The notes: generated by a model from the letters alone, not told the origin. 64,000 nucleotides of DNA from Nemopilema nomurai (GCA_003864495.1 PEDN01001360.1:248001-312000), one strand, 5' to 3'. Positions 1-11,402 are shown, counted from the first letter of the stretch. Program-made: numbers and translations.

Positions 1-2724
1 AGAGGGGGACTGTCAGCCAACGCCCTTCGGCAATTGCCTGCATAACATCTAGTTTCATGCATGTTTGATTGTAATCAACTTATAATAAAATTTTTATAAT
101 ATGTAACAATTGGCAAAGCAAGAGCAACTTGACTGGTCATGCCTTTAAAGATCTGAGCAGCCTAACTAGGGAGCCTACTAGCAACATACCAAAGGAAGCA
201 AAGCCCTGATTAAATGTGCGATTAACATGATTGAAAAGCTTTACAACTTGCTCTAATTCACGCACACACAAGCTGTCAAATCCTCTCGCCCCCAAACAAT
301 GTTGTGTAACGCAAAACTGAATAGTCCAATGAACACAAGTGAAGAATTCTCATTCACCTATAGCCTTTCCTTAACGATGCAACGTTGTTTACGGGGGCAA
401 GGGGGTACTAGCTATCGAGGAGAGGCGGAAATAGAACGGGGGTCTCAAAATCACAAAAATCTTACGGTGTTCTAACTACTTTTGGCAGAGATTTTAAATA
501 ATTTCTTGAGATGTATAAACAAGTGAATGAAAACACCGTATATGCGAATTTGTTTGCGAGTCTGATTTAGTGTTAAGGAAACAACGACAAAGTTAGCACG
601 AACGTCTACTTTCTTTTCCTCTGTATCAAAATGATCATGGCTATAATCATCAACAGATTGCCAGTTTTTATTCATTGAATCACACAGAACTCCTTTTGCC
701 TAGGTTGGGCCCCGACATTTGACAAAAACAATCCTTCTCAAGCTACTAGTGGACACGCCTAAAACAAGGGCTCTTAAAATGCTGGGCTAAATCAAAACTA
801 ATGAATTCCCAGGTGGCCTGTGATTAGCACCGTCACTGTGCGTTAATACACCATTTTCAAACATCAGTAAGTGAGGAAGGCGTGCCTCAGTGTACGTTTG
901 CAGAAAGTGATTGAAAAGAGATGTTATTGCAAGTTTGCCGTGAATTACACTTTAAGAATCCGAAACGTTTTTAAATTCCTTCTTTGTTCCTTCACTTTCT
1001 GATGAACAAGCTTAGGTGTGGCAAAGCTCTTACAAATGCATGATGGTAAAGAGAAACCAGTTCTTTAAACAAAAGACTTGATCGGAGAAAAGAAATAATG
1101 CAAAAAGGTATGGGCAGAAAAGTTATTGAATCGATGTAACATCAAGATTAGCTCTACCAGCAAACAGAAATTCCTCGCTGCCACTAAAAATCGGGCACTC
1201 TATGCATTGAAAGGCACAGCAAAGACAAGACATACCAAACAGCGTGTTCATTACCTTTTACCTCTTTCAATTTTGTCTTTTTTCCCGCTCGAATGTTTGT
1301 GAAATCTAGAACACCAACATCTTCAAACCTGACAAATTACCAGCAACATTTGCAGCGTGCTGATGAATATTGAATAGTGAATACCCATAAATAAGCTTCG
1401 TTTCAATCGACTTGATCATGCAAAAGGGTGCCTTCACACGACTACGGGGCAACTAATTAACCAGCTAATAGAAAAACTACCCAGAACAAAAACAACACAA
1501 TTGTCTGATATACAATGTATTCAATGCACCAAGATAGCCTGGATTATGTCCCAGGGGTGTCATTTGTGAGTATTCATTATTAAATATTCACAGGTAAACG
1601 TGCATACCAGTGGCAGATCCAGGTTGCTTTGATAAATTTTTGCACATTGGTCAGATCTGAAGGTGTTTGCATTGCCAGCCAACCATAGTACCTTTATGCG
1701 GCAGATCGACCCCCCGGTATGCGAGCTTGAAGATCGCAATCAATCAATCAACCAATCAATCAGTCAATCAATCAATCCTTACACTCGACAGAAAACTAGG
1801 TGATTAGATCTTCTTCCAGCCAATTGGTCAAAATTGTTGTATAATCAATGGTCTCAAATGTAACGAAATTAGGCTCTTTGCTAGCATTGAAGAAGTAACG
1901 TTGAAGCCGAAACGATGGGGCTTTTCCAATGGGCCCCAAATAATTGTAACATGGTAGGGACTTTTTTATGTTGTCTGTATTCATTCAGCAGCAAGGCCAA
2001 CTAGTGATCATGAAAAACACGGAATAACATTAGAGATGACAATCAACAACGATACGTCTCTATACAACAATGAACGGGGTCACAATAACGGAAACGACAC
2101 ATTGACATAAACTTCTTGCAAGTTGCGACATAACTAATTAGCAAAACCCAAACACGTTACACAAAGATAATTATATCAAAGCCACAAAATGTGGAAATGG
2201 CAGAATGGACACTCACACTGACATCCCTTGAAGTTTGGTTGGGCCAAAACCAGCCAGCACACTGTAATCCGAAACGATTAACCTCGTTTTCGTTTGATTG
2301 AACCTCGCTTTCGTGTTCTTTAAAACTGTGCTTGTGTGGAAATTTCTTTGTTCGTTGCGCAAAAACAATGAAGCCCAGTGTCTTTTCTGCCTTTCTCTAT
2401 GCTGTGTCTAAACAAAATCTGGCCACTTTGAATTTAGAACTTTCTTAGATTTTTGTAATACTGAGATATCTTTTGTAGGATAAAAGTATTGGAGACATCA
2501 AATGATTATCTTTCGGTTTAGCCTAATGTATTGTGTAAGTTTTGTCTTTTAATTGCCATGATAAAATTAATTAAATGATTTAGCAGGGGAGAGGCAAAGC
2601 TCAACAGAGAGATGGAGAAAAAGAGTCGAGGGGGCATTTTCCATTGAGCACTGAGCTCCTCCGAATGCACATTCGTTAGCACTGAGCATGCGTATACGTT
2701 AACATCGTAGCAAGATTTATCAAC
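1..2724. other. Intergenic, no gene recognised
   Basis: I find no coding exon I can defend here. The only visible structure is an ATCA-type microsatellite near 1737-1777. A 62-codon minus-strand open frame at 1796-1984 has no recognisable domain. The segment ends where the tandem duplication begins. Confidence 0.5.
1737..1777. repeat. Imperfect (ATCA)n microsatellite
   Basis: About ten imperfect copies of the tetranucleotide ATCA, interrupted by ACCA and GTCA units. Confidence 0.85.
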
Positions 2725-3320
2725 TACTGCTAGTCATGCTGTGTTCCAATAATGATGATAATGATCATAACAAGTACGATCCATGACCGTTGCACTGTCA
2801 CCGCCGAAGAGCCATAATGCCAAAAGAAATTTGACGGAGGCGTAAACTACTTCGGGCAGTGAACCTTGGCAGATGAACCCTGTTGCCAAGTTTCTTTGGC
2901 AATCATTAACGAGGAATGCGCCAACGATAGCAATTGCACTCACTGACATAAAGCTTATTCAACTAACACCGAAGTCAGCATGTACTTTATTGTATTCGTT
3001 GCAAGTTAGACTGGTACTTGGCTATGAACATATTACTATAAAGAGAAGAGCTGGCAGTGGCTTATCAATCAACTCTTGAAGACGCATTTAGAGTACTGAC
3101 GTCAGAAGCAGATTTCTATCACCAATCATACGATTTAAAAAGATGCTGAATGCTGAATAAAGTGCATTCAGTTTTGAAGGAATCAAAGTGTATGCTATGA
3201 AAGAGACCACCTAAAGATAGTGGGTGAGATACCTGCCAAGCGGTATTTATGCCTAATGATGCCCAATAACTTGACCAGTAGTGAAGGGTACGGAAAGAGA
3301 AGAGCCATACACAGCCAAAG

Positions 3321-6300
3321 ATGAGGACTTCAAGTCGAATATTCCTTTCGGTTTGGTTGTGAGTATTAAAATATCACATTTCATGTACACTTAAGTTTTC
3401 TATCAGATAAATTTTACAGAAAGATCTGAACTGAAACAAAGCTTTCGCGAACTTACCTGTTGATTAGTTTTGATAAATATGACTTCTCCGTCCCTAAATC
3501 ACCCGGTTATTTGAAACAATATTCTCTATATCAGTACTATTTTTTTATATATTTTCAGTGACGTGTTACCCAGCTCTTCACAAAATTCATTTGCAGGAAG
3601 TAATTCGACATTTGCGTTACGCTATGATGCATGAATAAGAATTGCATCAGGGTAATTGTGTCATCCTTTTCAAAAATAATTCAAAATTCAGAATTTAATG
3701 GATTTTGTCTATCAAACTTCATTTAGAAGATCCCAAGAACGGAATATCCCAACTTTTGTGGTAATACCAAGACACAATTTGTCTCTTGATTTCAATAAAA
3801 CTCCCAAATAAGGTTATTGTTGGACTTGCCCTCTACAAAACTATAATCTTAAGACTATGTTGAACCAGTTTTTGCAAAATGTCAACAGTGGGAACATGTT
3901 ACCTTGCGAAAAGCCTTGTCAAAATCTTAGGCTGTCTATCTCATTTTCATTCAATGCAAAAATCTGCTATAAATCTTTTCTAGCCTGGTTATCCTACTTC
4001 CACGTGCAGAATTGTGGATTCTACGTCTTCCGTGCAAGGAGGAAGGAGACTTTGATGTGGCTAGAAAAGACTTCGTACTTCTAAACAGCCAGCTTGTCGC
4101 TCTTACAGTTCAATGTGCAGAAGATTGCTTCCAGGCTTGCAGATTAAACGAAAAATGCCACTCAATCAACTTTAAAGAAACTGGTGAAAAAAACTGTCGG
4201 TTGAACAGTGGGATGGACCAATATAATAGTCCAAATTTTTGGAGCATAGCTGGTTGGACCTATTATACTACAGATCTCACAAAGACAAACGTAAGTAGCT
4301 TATAGAAACGAGTTGTAATGGGTTTCTACCGACTGCGTTGCTCAACCTCTATGGACGATCCGTGCCAAAGTTGTCTTGTTTAACGTGCAGAGAACACGGA
4401 GCCAGGCCGAGAGAGAGAGAGACGACGCGTTGTCTGTTGTTTTCTGTAGCTCTGTTTCTGACTGACTCTGGCTTACTTACAATTATATTTATACTAACTA
4501 ATCTAAGAATACATTTGCTGACGAGGGATGAGAGAGGATGATGAAATGGTGATGTAATGAGGATGGAAGAGTCTAGGCTGATGTGTCAGCATGACATGGT
4601 GTGACAATGGAAAGTAGACAAAGGAGTCACTACAAGAGCTCCCCTCCTAGAAGACAAGCGAAGCGAAGGATTCGAAAATGAAATTAAGTATTACGACTAA
4701 CAATTAAGAAAGAGAGAAATTTGAATAAAATTACTAAATGTTCGAATGTTCGTTTTGGTTTTTTTTTGCGTGCTTGTCCGTGACTTGCGTTGACGTGGGG
4801 ATTCCCTTGCAAGCAGGAAGAGCGAAGTTGTTCGACGGTGTCCAGGTTGAAATTCAAGGTTTTGTGAGTAGGTTTACCAAGAACCTGCGATGCTTGTTGT
4901 GTCCATGGTTTTGTGTGTTGGGTGACCAGGAACCAGTTGTGTTGCGTCCATGGTTTTGTGGGTTGGATGACCAGGAACCAGAGTTGTGTTGCGTCCATGG
5001 TTTTGTGGGTTGGATGACCAGGAACCAGAGTTGTGTTTTGAAATTTTGTAAGGAGCTTCTGATAGGGTGTTGCAACGTCAGGAAGACAATACACAGGGCG
5101 CGGTGAAGAATGAGACGACTGTATGCCATTGATTGTTAATTTGGTAGTGGTGTCGATGAGCTGGCGATGACGGATATCCACTTTAAGATCAAAATGAGCT
5201 AGGAAATCTGCACCAATGATAGGAAACGGGACATCAGCAATGACAAAAATCCAACGGTATGTACGGCGAAGTCCCACATCTAGTGTCATAGATTGTTCAC
5301 CATATGTTTGGATAGTTGTCTTGTTGACGGCTTGAAGATAGTGCGATGTCGATGGAGGATGTCGTTTTACAGCAGGTGTGGGTGGGAGATCACTGACATC
5401 AGCGCCGGTATCCACCAAGAAACGTGTACCAGTGGCACGGTCGGTGATGTAGAAGAGGTGACTGTGGTGTGTGGTGCCAGTAGGACTTGTCGCCGCTAGT
5501 CGCTGGCTTGGGAGTTTTCCGAATGCTGGGTTGAGTTGGCAGCTGGGAAGGAGCATGGCATGGTACAATGGTGGGCATCTGATCCAAATTTGCGATGGTA
5601 CCAACAAATGGAGCTTTGGGATCGGGAAGCACTGGCATCACGGCGATAAGCAGAAGACGGTGAAGCTGCTGGACTGCGACCACGGGAGCGAGAACGAGAA
5701 TATGGGCGAGAACGAGGCTGGAATCGACCTTGTGTGACAAGTGTAGCCAGTTGCGTCGTAAGGCTGTTGACTTGGTCACGTCGTGGTCACCATTATAGAA
5801 ACGAGTTGTAATGGGTTTCTACCGACTGCGTTGCTCAACCTCTATGGACGATCCGTGCCAAAGTTGTCTTGTTTAACGTGAAGAGAACACGGAGCCAGGC
5901 CGAGAGAGAGAGAGACGACGCGTTGTCTGTTGTTTTCTGTAGCTCTGTTTCTGACTGACTCTGGCTTACTTACAATTATATTTATACTAACTAATCTAAG
6001 AATACATTTGCTGACGAGGGATGAGAGAGGATGATGAAATGGTGATGTAATGAGGATGGAAGAGTCTAGGCTGATGTGTCAGCATGACATGGTGTGACAA
6101 TGGAAAGTAGACAAAGGAGTCACTACAAGCTTGAGCATATGAAGCATCTCTTCGGAGATTTGCCTAAGTTACCTTTTGATAGCCAAGGGGTGCATAATGT
6201 TGCTTGAGTGAAACTTTTTAGGAGTCAGACAAAGTGGAGTCATAGTTTTGTTGCTGTCATCTCTGGTAATGTCACCGACGGAATTCTAAAGCTATGACGC

Positions 6301-7570
6301 CACACTTTAGAACTCTATGGTAATGCCAAGATGGTTTAAGCAGTTGATCCTCGTCCTTCCTGAGATAAAGCTCATCATATCTCTAGCTGTAAGATAAATA
6401 ATTGTAACAGATACAGCTTGATCACCCAACTCCAATTCATAGTTCTTATTAATTTATCAATGTTGTCCCTAACAATCAGATTGCCTTATATTCCCTTCAG
6501 ATTGGCTCATATTGCGAGTTATTCAAACCATGCAGAGCATCGCAGTTTTGCGTTGATACTTGCTCGTGCCCAGGCTACCACTGCTTCAATTGTAAGGCCA
6601 ACCACAAACTCAACCACAATTTGCAATGCGTTGGTGAGCATCTACTTTTAGTAATAACGTGCCTCTTTTCGCTTGCTGTCCCTCGCATAACAATTTCCCC
6701 TACCTTCAAACATTCCACCATTTGACTATGAGTGTCTTTATTATGTAATTATTTATGTTCCCATGCAGAAACGACAGGGCAATCGTTTCATTTTCATTTC
6801 TTGCAGTCACCGAAACTGAGTTGTAAAATCAAATTTTGTGTCGGTTCGACGGCTGCAATGGCACGAGATCAACCACGAAGATGACAGAATATGTCTTCTT
6901 CTCAAAGCTCCAATATTTGGCTTTATGCAGAACTATTCGAACAAACTATTTTTCAAATAAATAAGACTAAAAAGGGTCACATGTTTTTTTTACCTTATTT
7001 GTTTCTACTATAAGAAAATAGATTTTGACAGATCTTAAATTGGATGCGTTTTTAATAGTTTTTATGATTTTTATGTTATCAATTTTCATTGTTTGCCTCT
7101 CTTTGTTCCATTCACGTTGTTCAATATATATTTCAATTTTTCTAGCGAACTTGGCATTGAAAAGGCCAGCGTTTATTTCCAGTCAATACGATTACCGGTC
7201 TCCAGCGAGTAATGCTGTAGATGGCTCGTTAAAGACATCACATCGCGATTGTGCTATTACTAAATATCACCATCTCCCTGATTGGCTTCGTGTTGATCTC
7301 CAAAAAACGTATCCTGTTCAATCAGTTGCTTTAGTAAACAGGATTCATGGATCGATTTGGAATCGACCAAATCCATTTGACGTGCATGTTGGCAACAGTT
7401 TGTGGCAGAATGGTGTAGTGAATCCTAGATGCGTAAAGAATGGGATGTTCAAACACAGAGCACAATATCTTTGGATAAAATGCCCTTCCATGTTGAGTGG
7501 GCGCTACGTTATTCTCTTCACCAAGAGTTCCACCATACTAGAGATTTGTGAGCTAGAAGTTTATTCATAA
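3321..7570 (+). CDS. Secreted PAN/apple-EGF-FTP (fucolectin-like) protein, paralogue 1
   Basis: Exons 3321-3358, 3984-4290, 6501-6633 and 7146-7570 join in frame (phases 2, 0, 1) to 300 codons. Exon 1 and the start of exon 2 give a signal peptide (MRTSRIFLSVWF then LVILLPRAEL). Exon 2 is a cysteine-rich PAN/apple domain (CAEDCFQACRLNEKCHSINF). Exon 3 is one EGF-like domain (CVDTCSCPGYHCFNCK). Exon 4 is an F5/8C-related FTP domain starting NLALKRPAF with WLRVDLQKTYPVQSV and NR, and ending ICELEVYS. FTP domains in fucolectins and tachylectin-4 bind fucose; the RGDCC-type stretch of eel agglutinin is not obvious here, so sugar binding is inferred. The protein is probably extracellular. An LTR element sits in intron 2 but leaves the donor GTAAGT intact. 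The AATAAA used by the other copy lies outside the duplicated block, so this gene needs a different polyadenylation site. Confidence 0.85.
4301..4634 (-). repeat. 3' LTR (left copy)
   Basis: 334 bp, the same as 5794-6127 apart from CGTGCAGAG here against CGTGAAGAG near 5878. On the minus strand it starts TGTAGTGACTCC and ends TTTCTATA, so the terminal CA is not canonical. Confidence 0.88.
4684..5607 (-). CDS. Retrotransposon aspartic protease region (gag-pro remnant)
   Basis: An open frame of 307 codons on the minus strand. The recognisable part is a retropepsin core: DTGAD catalytic motif after a hydrophobic FLV, then IIGADFL about 75 residues later. In a retrotransposon such a protease cleaves the Gag-Pol polyprotein. 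The zinc-knuckle frame of gag stops at a TAG near 5498, while the protease lies in the -1 frame relative to it. This fits a frameshift-type gag/pro junction, though I see no canonical slippery heptamer. The C-terminal third is made of the 47-bp repeats and is low-complexity. No polymerase follows. Confidence 0.7.
   Translation of the reverse strand: MLVPSQIWIRCPPLYHAMLLPSCQLNPAFGKLPSQRLAATSPTGTTHHSHLFYITDRATGTRFLVDTGADVSDLPPTPAVKRHPPSTSHYLQAVNKTTIQTYGEQSMTLDVGLRRTYRWIFVIADVPFPIIGADFLAHFDLKVDIRHRQLIDTTTKLTINGIQSSHSSPRPVYCLPDVATPYQKLLTKFQNTTLVPGHPTHKTMDATQLWFLVIQPTKPWTQHNWFLVTQHTKPWTQQASQVLGKPTHKTLNFNLDTVEQLRSSCLQGNPHVNASHGQARKKKPKRTFEHLVILFKFLSFLIVSRNT
4890..5030. repeat. Three 47-bp tandem repeats inside the LTR element
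   Basis: Three units of about 47 bp, each with CCATGGTTTTGTG and GACCAGGAACCAG. The last two are at 4937-4983 and 4984-5030; the first is more divergent. Because 47 is not a multiple of three, each unit changes reading frame. They lie 3' of the protease in element orientation. Confidence 0.85.
5794..6127 (-). repeat. 5' LTR (right copy)
   Basis: 334-bp partner of the left LTR. One base (5793) separates it from the primer-binding-like site. It is followed at 6128-6131 by the right copy of the AGCT target duplication. Confidence 0.88.
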
Positions 7571-7777
7571 AAGCTACAATGCTTTTCCGTAGTATATACA
7601 TCCTATCCCTGTATAAAAATGTTGGCTTTTTAATAACTGTGAGTATTGCAGTGCAGCCAATGAGTTGCAATGCAGCCATTAAGCGAACATTTTCCCAATT
7701 AAAAAATCTACTGGAATGTCATTTACCGATTTTAATCTTATTGCCTGTTGTAGCATGTAGTATGTCACTATATCATA

Positions 7778-8213
7778 ACTTTCAAGGTCCTCGAGGGGGG
7801 CTAAATAGAAGGGGAGGCTTATTAAAGAGGGAAGCTTATTTCAAAAATCAAGATAAAGGATGCAAAAATAATCTTTATTTTTCTGTACTTTTCTGTTTAT
7901 ATCTAAAAACGAAAATGTATACCAAAAAGTGGCTGAGATCTAATTTTAAATCATGGTATTTAAGTTTTAGTCTATGGTTATTTCTTCCTCTTCAGAACTG
8001 CACAAGAAAACTTTGGCTCTCTAACACGTGAAATTAGAAACTGGCAGTATTACGACGAAATGCATCATAAGCTGTCACTAAATAATTGAACTTTACTCTG
8101 TTGTCTTTTTTGTACGAAAATGGGGAGGCTTAATAGAGGGGCTTATTTCAAATTTTATCTTAAAAAAGGGGTGATCATTACAAAGGGGGGGCTTTATAGA
8201 GCTATTACGGTAA
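7778..8213 (+). mobile_element. MITE-like repeat at the duplication junction
   Basis: This segment matches, in the opposite orientation, the repeat at 61469-61858. Shared stretches include TTCAAGGTCCT, GTTTATATCTAAAAA and the terminal ATAGAGCT-TTACGGTA end. The right terminus is complete. The left terminal 40 or so bases present in the other copy are missing here. It contains GGGG-AGGCTTATT/AATAGAGGGGCTTATTT blocks and no coding capacity. It fills almost all of the 456 bases between the two gene duplicates. Confidence 0.75.
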
Positions 8214-8218
8214 TGAAA

Positions 8219-11200
8219 TACTGCTAATCATGCTGTGTTCCAGTAATGATGATAATGATCATAACAAGAACGATCCATGACCGTTGCACTGTCACTGCCG
8301 AAGAGCCATAATGCCAAAAGAAATTCGATGGAAGCGCAAACCACTTCGAGCAGTGAACCTTGGCAGATGAACCCTGTTGCCAAGTTTCTTTTGCGATCAT
8401 TAACGAGGAATGCGCCAACGATAGCAATTGCACTCACTGACATAAAGCTTATTGAACTAACACCGAAGTCAGCATGTACTTTATTGTATTCGTTGCAAGT
8501 TAGACTGGTACTTGGCTATGAACATATTACTATGAAGAGAAGAGCTGGCAGTGGCTTATCAATCAACTCTTGAAGACGCATTTAGAGTACTGACGTCAGA
8601 AGCAGATTTCTATAACCAATCATACGATTTAAAAAAATGCTGAATGTCTGAATAAAATGCATTCAGTTTTGAAGGAATCAAAGTGTATGCTATGAAAGAG
8701 ACCACCTAAAGATATTGGGTGAGATACCTGCCAAGCGGTAATTGTGTCTAATGATGCCCCAATAACTTGACCAGGTAGTGAAGGGTACGGAAAGAGTAGT
8801 GCCATACACAGCCAAAGATGAGGACTTCAAGTCGAATATTCCTTTCAGTTTGGTTGTGAGTATTAAAAATATCACATTTCATGTACATTCAAGTTTTCTA
8901 TCAGATAAATTTTACAGTAAGATCTGAACTGAAACAAAGCTTTCGAGAACTTACCTGTTGATTAGTTTTAATAAATATGACTTCTACGTCCCTTAATCAC
9001 CCGGTTATTTGAAACAATATTATCTACATAAGTACTAATTTTTTATATATTTTCAGTGACGTATTACCCAGCTCTTCACAAAATTAATTTGCAGGAAGTA
9101 ATTCGACATTTTCGTTACGCTATGATGCATGAATAAGAATTGTATCAGGGTAATTGTGTCATCCTTTTCCAAATTCATTCAAAATTCAGAATTTAGTGGA
9201 TTTTGTCCATCAAACTTCATTTAGAAGATCCCAAGAACAGAATATCCCAACTTTTGTGGTAATACCAAGACACAATTTGTGTCTTGATTTCAATAAAACT
9301 CCCAAATAAGGTTATTATTGGACTTGCCCTCTACAAAACTATAATCTTAAAACTATGTTGAACCACTTTTTGCAAAATTTCAACAGTGGGAACATGTTAC
9401 CGTGCAAAAGGCCTTGTCAAAATCTGAGGGTCTCTATCTCATTTTCATTCAATGCAAAAATCTGCTGTAAATCTTTTCTAGTCTGGTTATCCTACTTCCA
9501 CGTGCAGAATTGTGGATTCTACGTCTTCCGTGCAAGGAGGAAGGAGACTTTGATGTGGCTAGAAAAGACTTCGCACTTCTAAACAGCCAGCTTGTCGCTC
9601 TTACAGTTCAAAGTGCAGAAGATTGCTTCCAGGCTTGCAGATTAAACGAAAAATGCCACTCAATCAACTTTAAAGAAACTGGTGAAAAAAACTGTCGGTT
9701 GAACAGTGGGATGGACCAAGATAATAGTCCAAACTTTAAGAGGATAGCTGGTTGGACCTATTATACTACAAATCTCACAAAGACAAACGTAAGTAGCTTG
9801 AGCATACGAAGCATCTCTTCGGAGGTTTGCCTAAGTTACCTTCTGATAGCCAAGGGGTGCATGATGTTGCTTGAGTGAAACTTTTTAGGAGTCAGACAAA
9901 GTGGAGTCATAGTTTTGTTGCTGTCATCTCTGGTACTGTCACCGACGGAATTCTAAAGCTATGACGCCACACTTTAGAACTCTATGATAATGCCAAGATG
10001 GGTTAAGCAGTTGATCCTCGTCCTTCCTGAGATAAAGCTCATCATATCTCTAGCTGTATGATAAATAATTGTAACAGATACAGCTTGATCACCGAACTCC
10101 AATTCATAGTTCTTATCAATTTATCAATGTTGTACCTAGCAATCAGATTGCCTTATATTCCCTTCAGATTGGCTCATATTGCGAGTTATTCAAACCATGC
10201 AGAGCATCGCAGTTTTGCGTTGATACTTGCTCGTGCCCAGGCTACCACTGCTTCAATTGTAAGGCCAATCACAAACTCAACCACAATTTGCAATGCGTTG
10301 GTGAGCATCTACTTTTAGTAACAACGTGCCTCTTCTTCGCTTGCTGTCCCAAACCTTCATACCTTTCACCATTTGATTATGAGTGTCTTTATTATGTAAT
10401 TATTTGTGTTGCCATGCAGAAACGACAGGGCAATCGTTTCATTTTCATTTCTCTCAGTCACCGCAACGGAATTGTAAAATGAAATTTATTGTCGGTTCGA
10501 CGGCTGCAATGGCATGAGATAAACCATAAAGATGACAGAATATGTCTTCTTCTCAAAGCTTCAATATTTGTCTTGATGCAGAACTATTCGAACAAACTAT
10601 TTTTCAAATAAATAAGACTAAAAAGGGTCACATGTTTTTTGTTTCTAGTATAAGAAATAGATTTTGCCAGATCTTAAATTGGACGCGTTTTTATAGTTTT
10701 AATGATTTTATTGTTATCAATTTTCATTGTTTGCCTCTCTTTGTTCCATTCACGTTGTTCAATATATATTTCAATTTTTTCTAGCGAACTTGGCATTGAA
10801 AAGGCCAGCGTTTATTTCCAGTCAATACGATTACCGGTCTCCAGCGAGTAATGCTGTAGATGGCTCGTTAAAGACATCGCATGGCGATTGTGCTATTACT
10901 AAACATCACCATCTCCCTGATTGGCTTCGTGTTGACCTCCAAAAAACGTATCCTGTTCAATCAGTTGCTTTAGTAAACAGGATTCGTGAATCGATTTGGA
11001 ATCGACCAAATCCATTTGACGTGCATGTTGGCAACAGTTTGTCTCAGAATGGTGCAGAGAATCCTAGATGCGTAAAGAATGGAATGTTCAAACACAGAGC
11101 ACAATATCTTTGGATAAAATGCCCTTCCATGTTGAGTGGGCGCTACGTTATTCTCTTCACCAAGAGTTCCACCATACTAGAGATTTGTGAGCTAGAAGTT

Positions 11201-11402
11201 TATTCATAAAAGCTACAATGCTTTTCCGTAGTATATACATCCTTTCCCTGTATAAACATGTTGGCTTTTTAATAACTGTGAGTATTGCAGTGCAGCCAAT
11301 GAGTTGCAATGCAGCCATTAAGCAAACATTTTTTCAATTAAAAAATCTAATGGAATGCCAACTAACGATTTTAATCTTATTGCCTGTTGCAGCATGTAGT
11401 AT
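8219..11402 (+). repeat. Tandem segmental duplication, copy 2
   Basis: About 3.18 kb matching copy 1 without the LTR insertion. It contains the second PAN-EGF-FTP gene and preserves the uninterrupted insertion site GTAAGTAGCTTGAGCAT at 9789-9805. Confidence 0.9.
8818..11209 (+). CDS. Secreted PAN/apple-EGF-FTP (fucolectin-like) protein, paralogue 2
   Basis: Exons 8818-8855, 9482-9788, 10168-10300 and 10785-11209 have exactly the lengths and phases of paralogue 1 and encode 300 residues: signal peptide, PAN/apple, one EGF-like domain, C-terminal FTP domain. I count about a dozen replacements relative to paralogue 1, mostly in the PAN end (DQDNSPNFKR for DQYNSPNFWS) and in FTP loops (NRIRESIW for NRIHGSIW, GNSLSQNGAE for GNSLWQNGVV). 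These loops lie where FTP lectins bind sugar, so ligand choice may differ; that is inference. One PAN cysteine (QCAEDC) is serine here (QSAEDC). The introns have no large insertion. An AATAAA at 11430-11435, 221 bases past the stop, is a good polyadenylation signal. Confidence 0.87.

Larger units (their letters stand above)
4301..6127 (-). mobile_element. Non-autonomous LTR retrotransposon (gag tail and protease only)
   Basis: Two 334-bp LTRs (4301-4634, 5794-6127) flank a 1.16-kb interior and are bounded by a 4-bp target duplication AGCT (4297-4300, 6128-6131). Read on the minus strand, the right LTR is 5'. Next to it is a primer-binding-like TGGTGACCACGACGTGAC (5792-5775). A purine tract abuts the left (3') LTR (4650-4635). 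The interior encodes a gag-type CCHC knuckle region (CWYHRKFG, about 5606-5550), then a retropepsin with FLVDTGAD (about 5425-5400) and IIGADFL. There is no reverse transcriptase, RNase H or integrase. The gag start is missing because the primer site abuts the gag tail. Most likely Ty3/gypsy-like. It depends on other elements for movement. The LTRs differ at only one base that I could see, so the insertion is young. Confidence 0.88.
2725..7762 (+). repeat. Tandem segmental duplication, copy 1
   Basis: This block aligns with 8219-11402 along its whole length except for the 1,831 bases added by an LTR element and its target duplication. It begins at TACTGCTA and ends just after TAGCATGTAGTA. 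It contains the complete PAN-EGF-FTP gene with its 5' flank. Small indels and substitutions are scattered over introns and flank. Coding changes are few, which suggests a fairly recent duplication. Confidence 0.9.

Noticed and set aside
1796..1984. 62-codon minus-strand frame with ATG
   Set aside because: Short, no recognisable motif, no supporting splice or polyadenylation signals.
2734..2949. 71-codon minus-strand frame (MSVSAIAIVGAFLV...) open in both duplicates (also 8228-8443)
   Set aside because: It is open in both copies only because the DNA was duplicated recently. About eight of 71 residues differ, a higher rate than in the real exons, and there is no domain or splice context.
4738..5106. 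122-codon plus-strand frame inside the LTR element
   Set aside because: Antisense shadow of the protease and 47-bp repeat region.
6840..6865. GGTTCGA motif resembling a tRNA T-arm (also near 10496)
   Set aside because: No acceptor stem, D-arm or anticodon arm can be folded around it.
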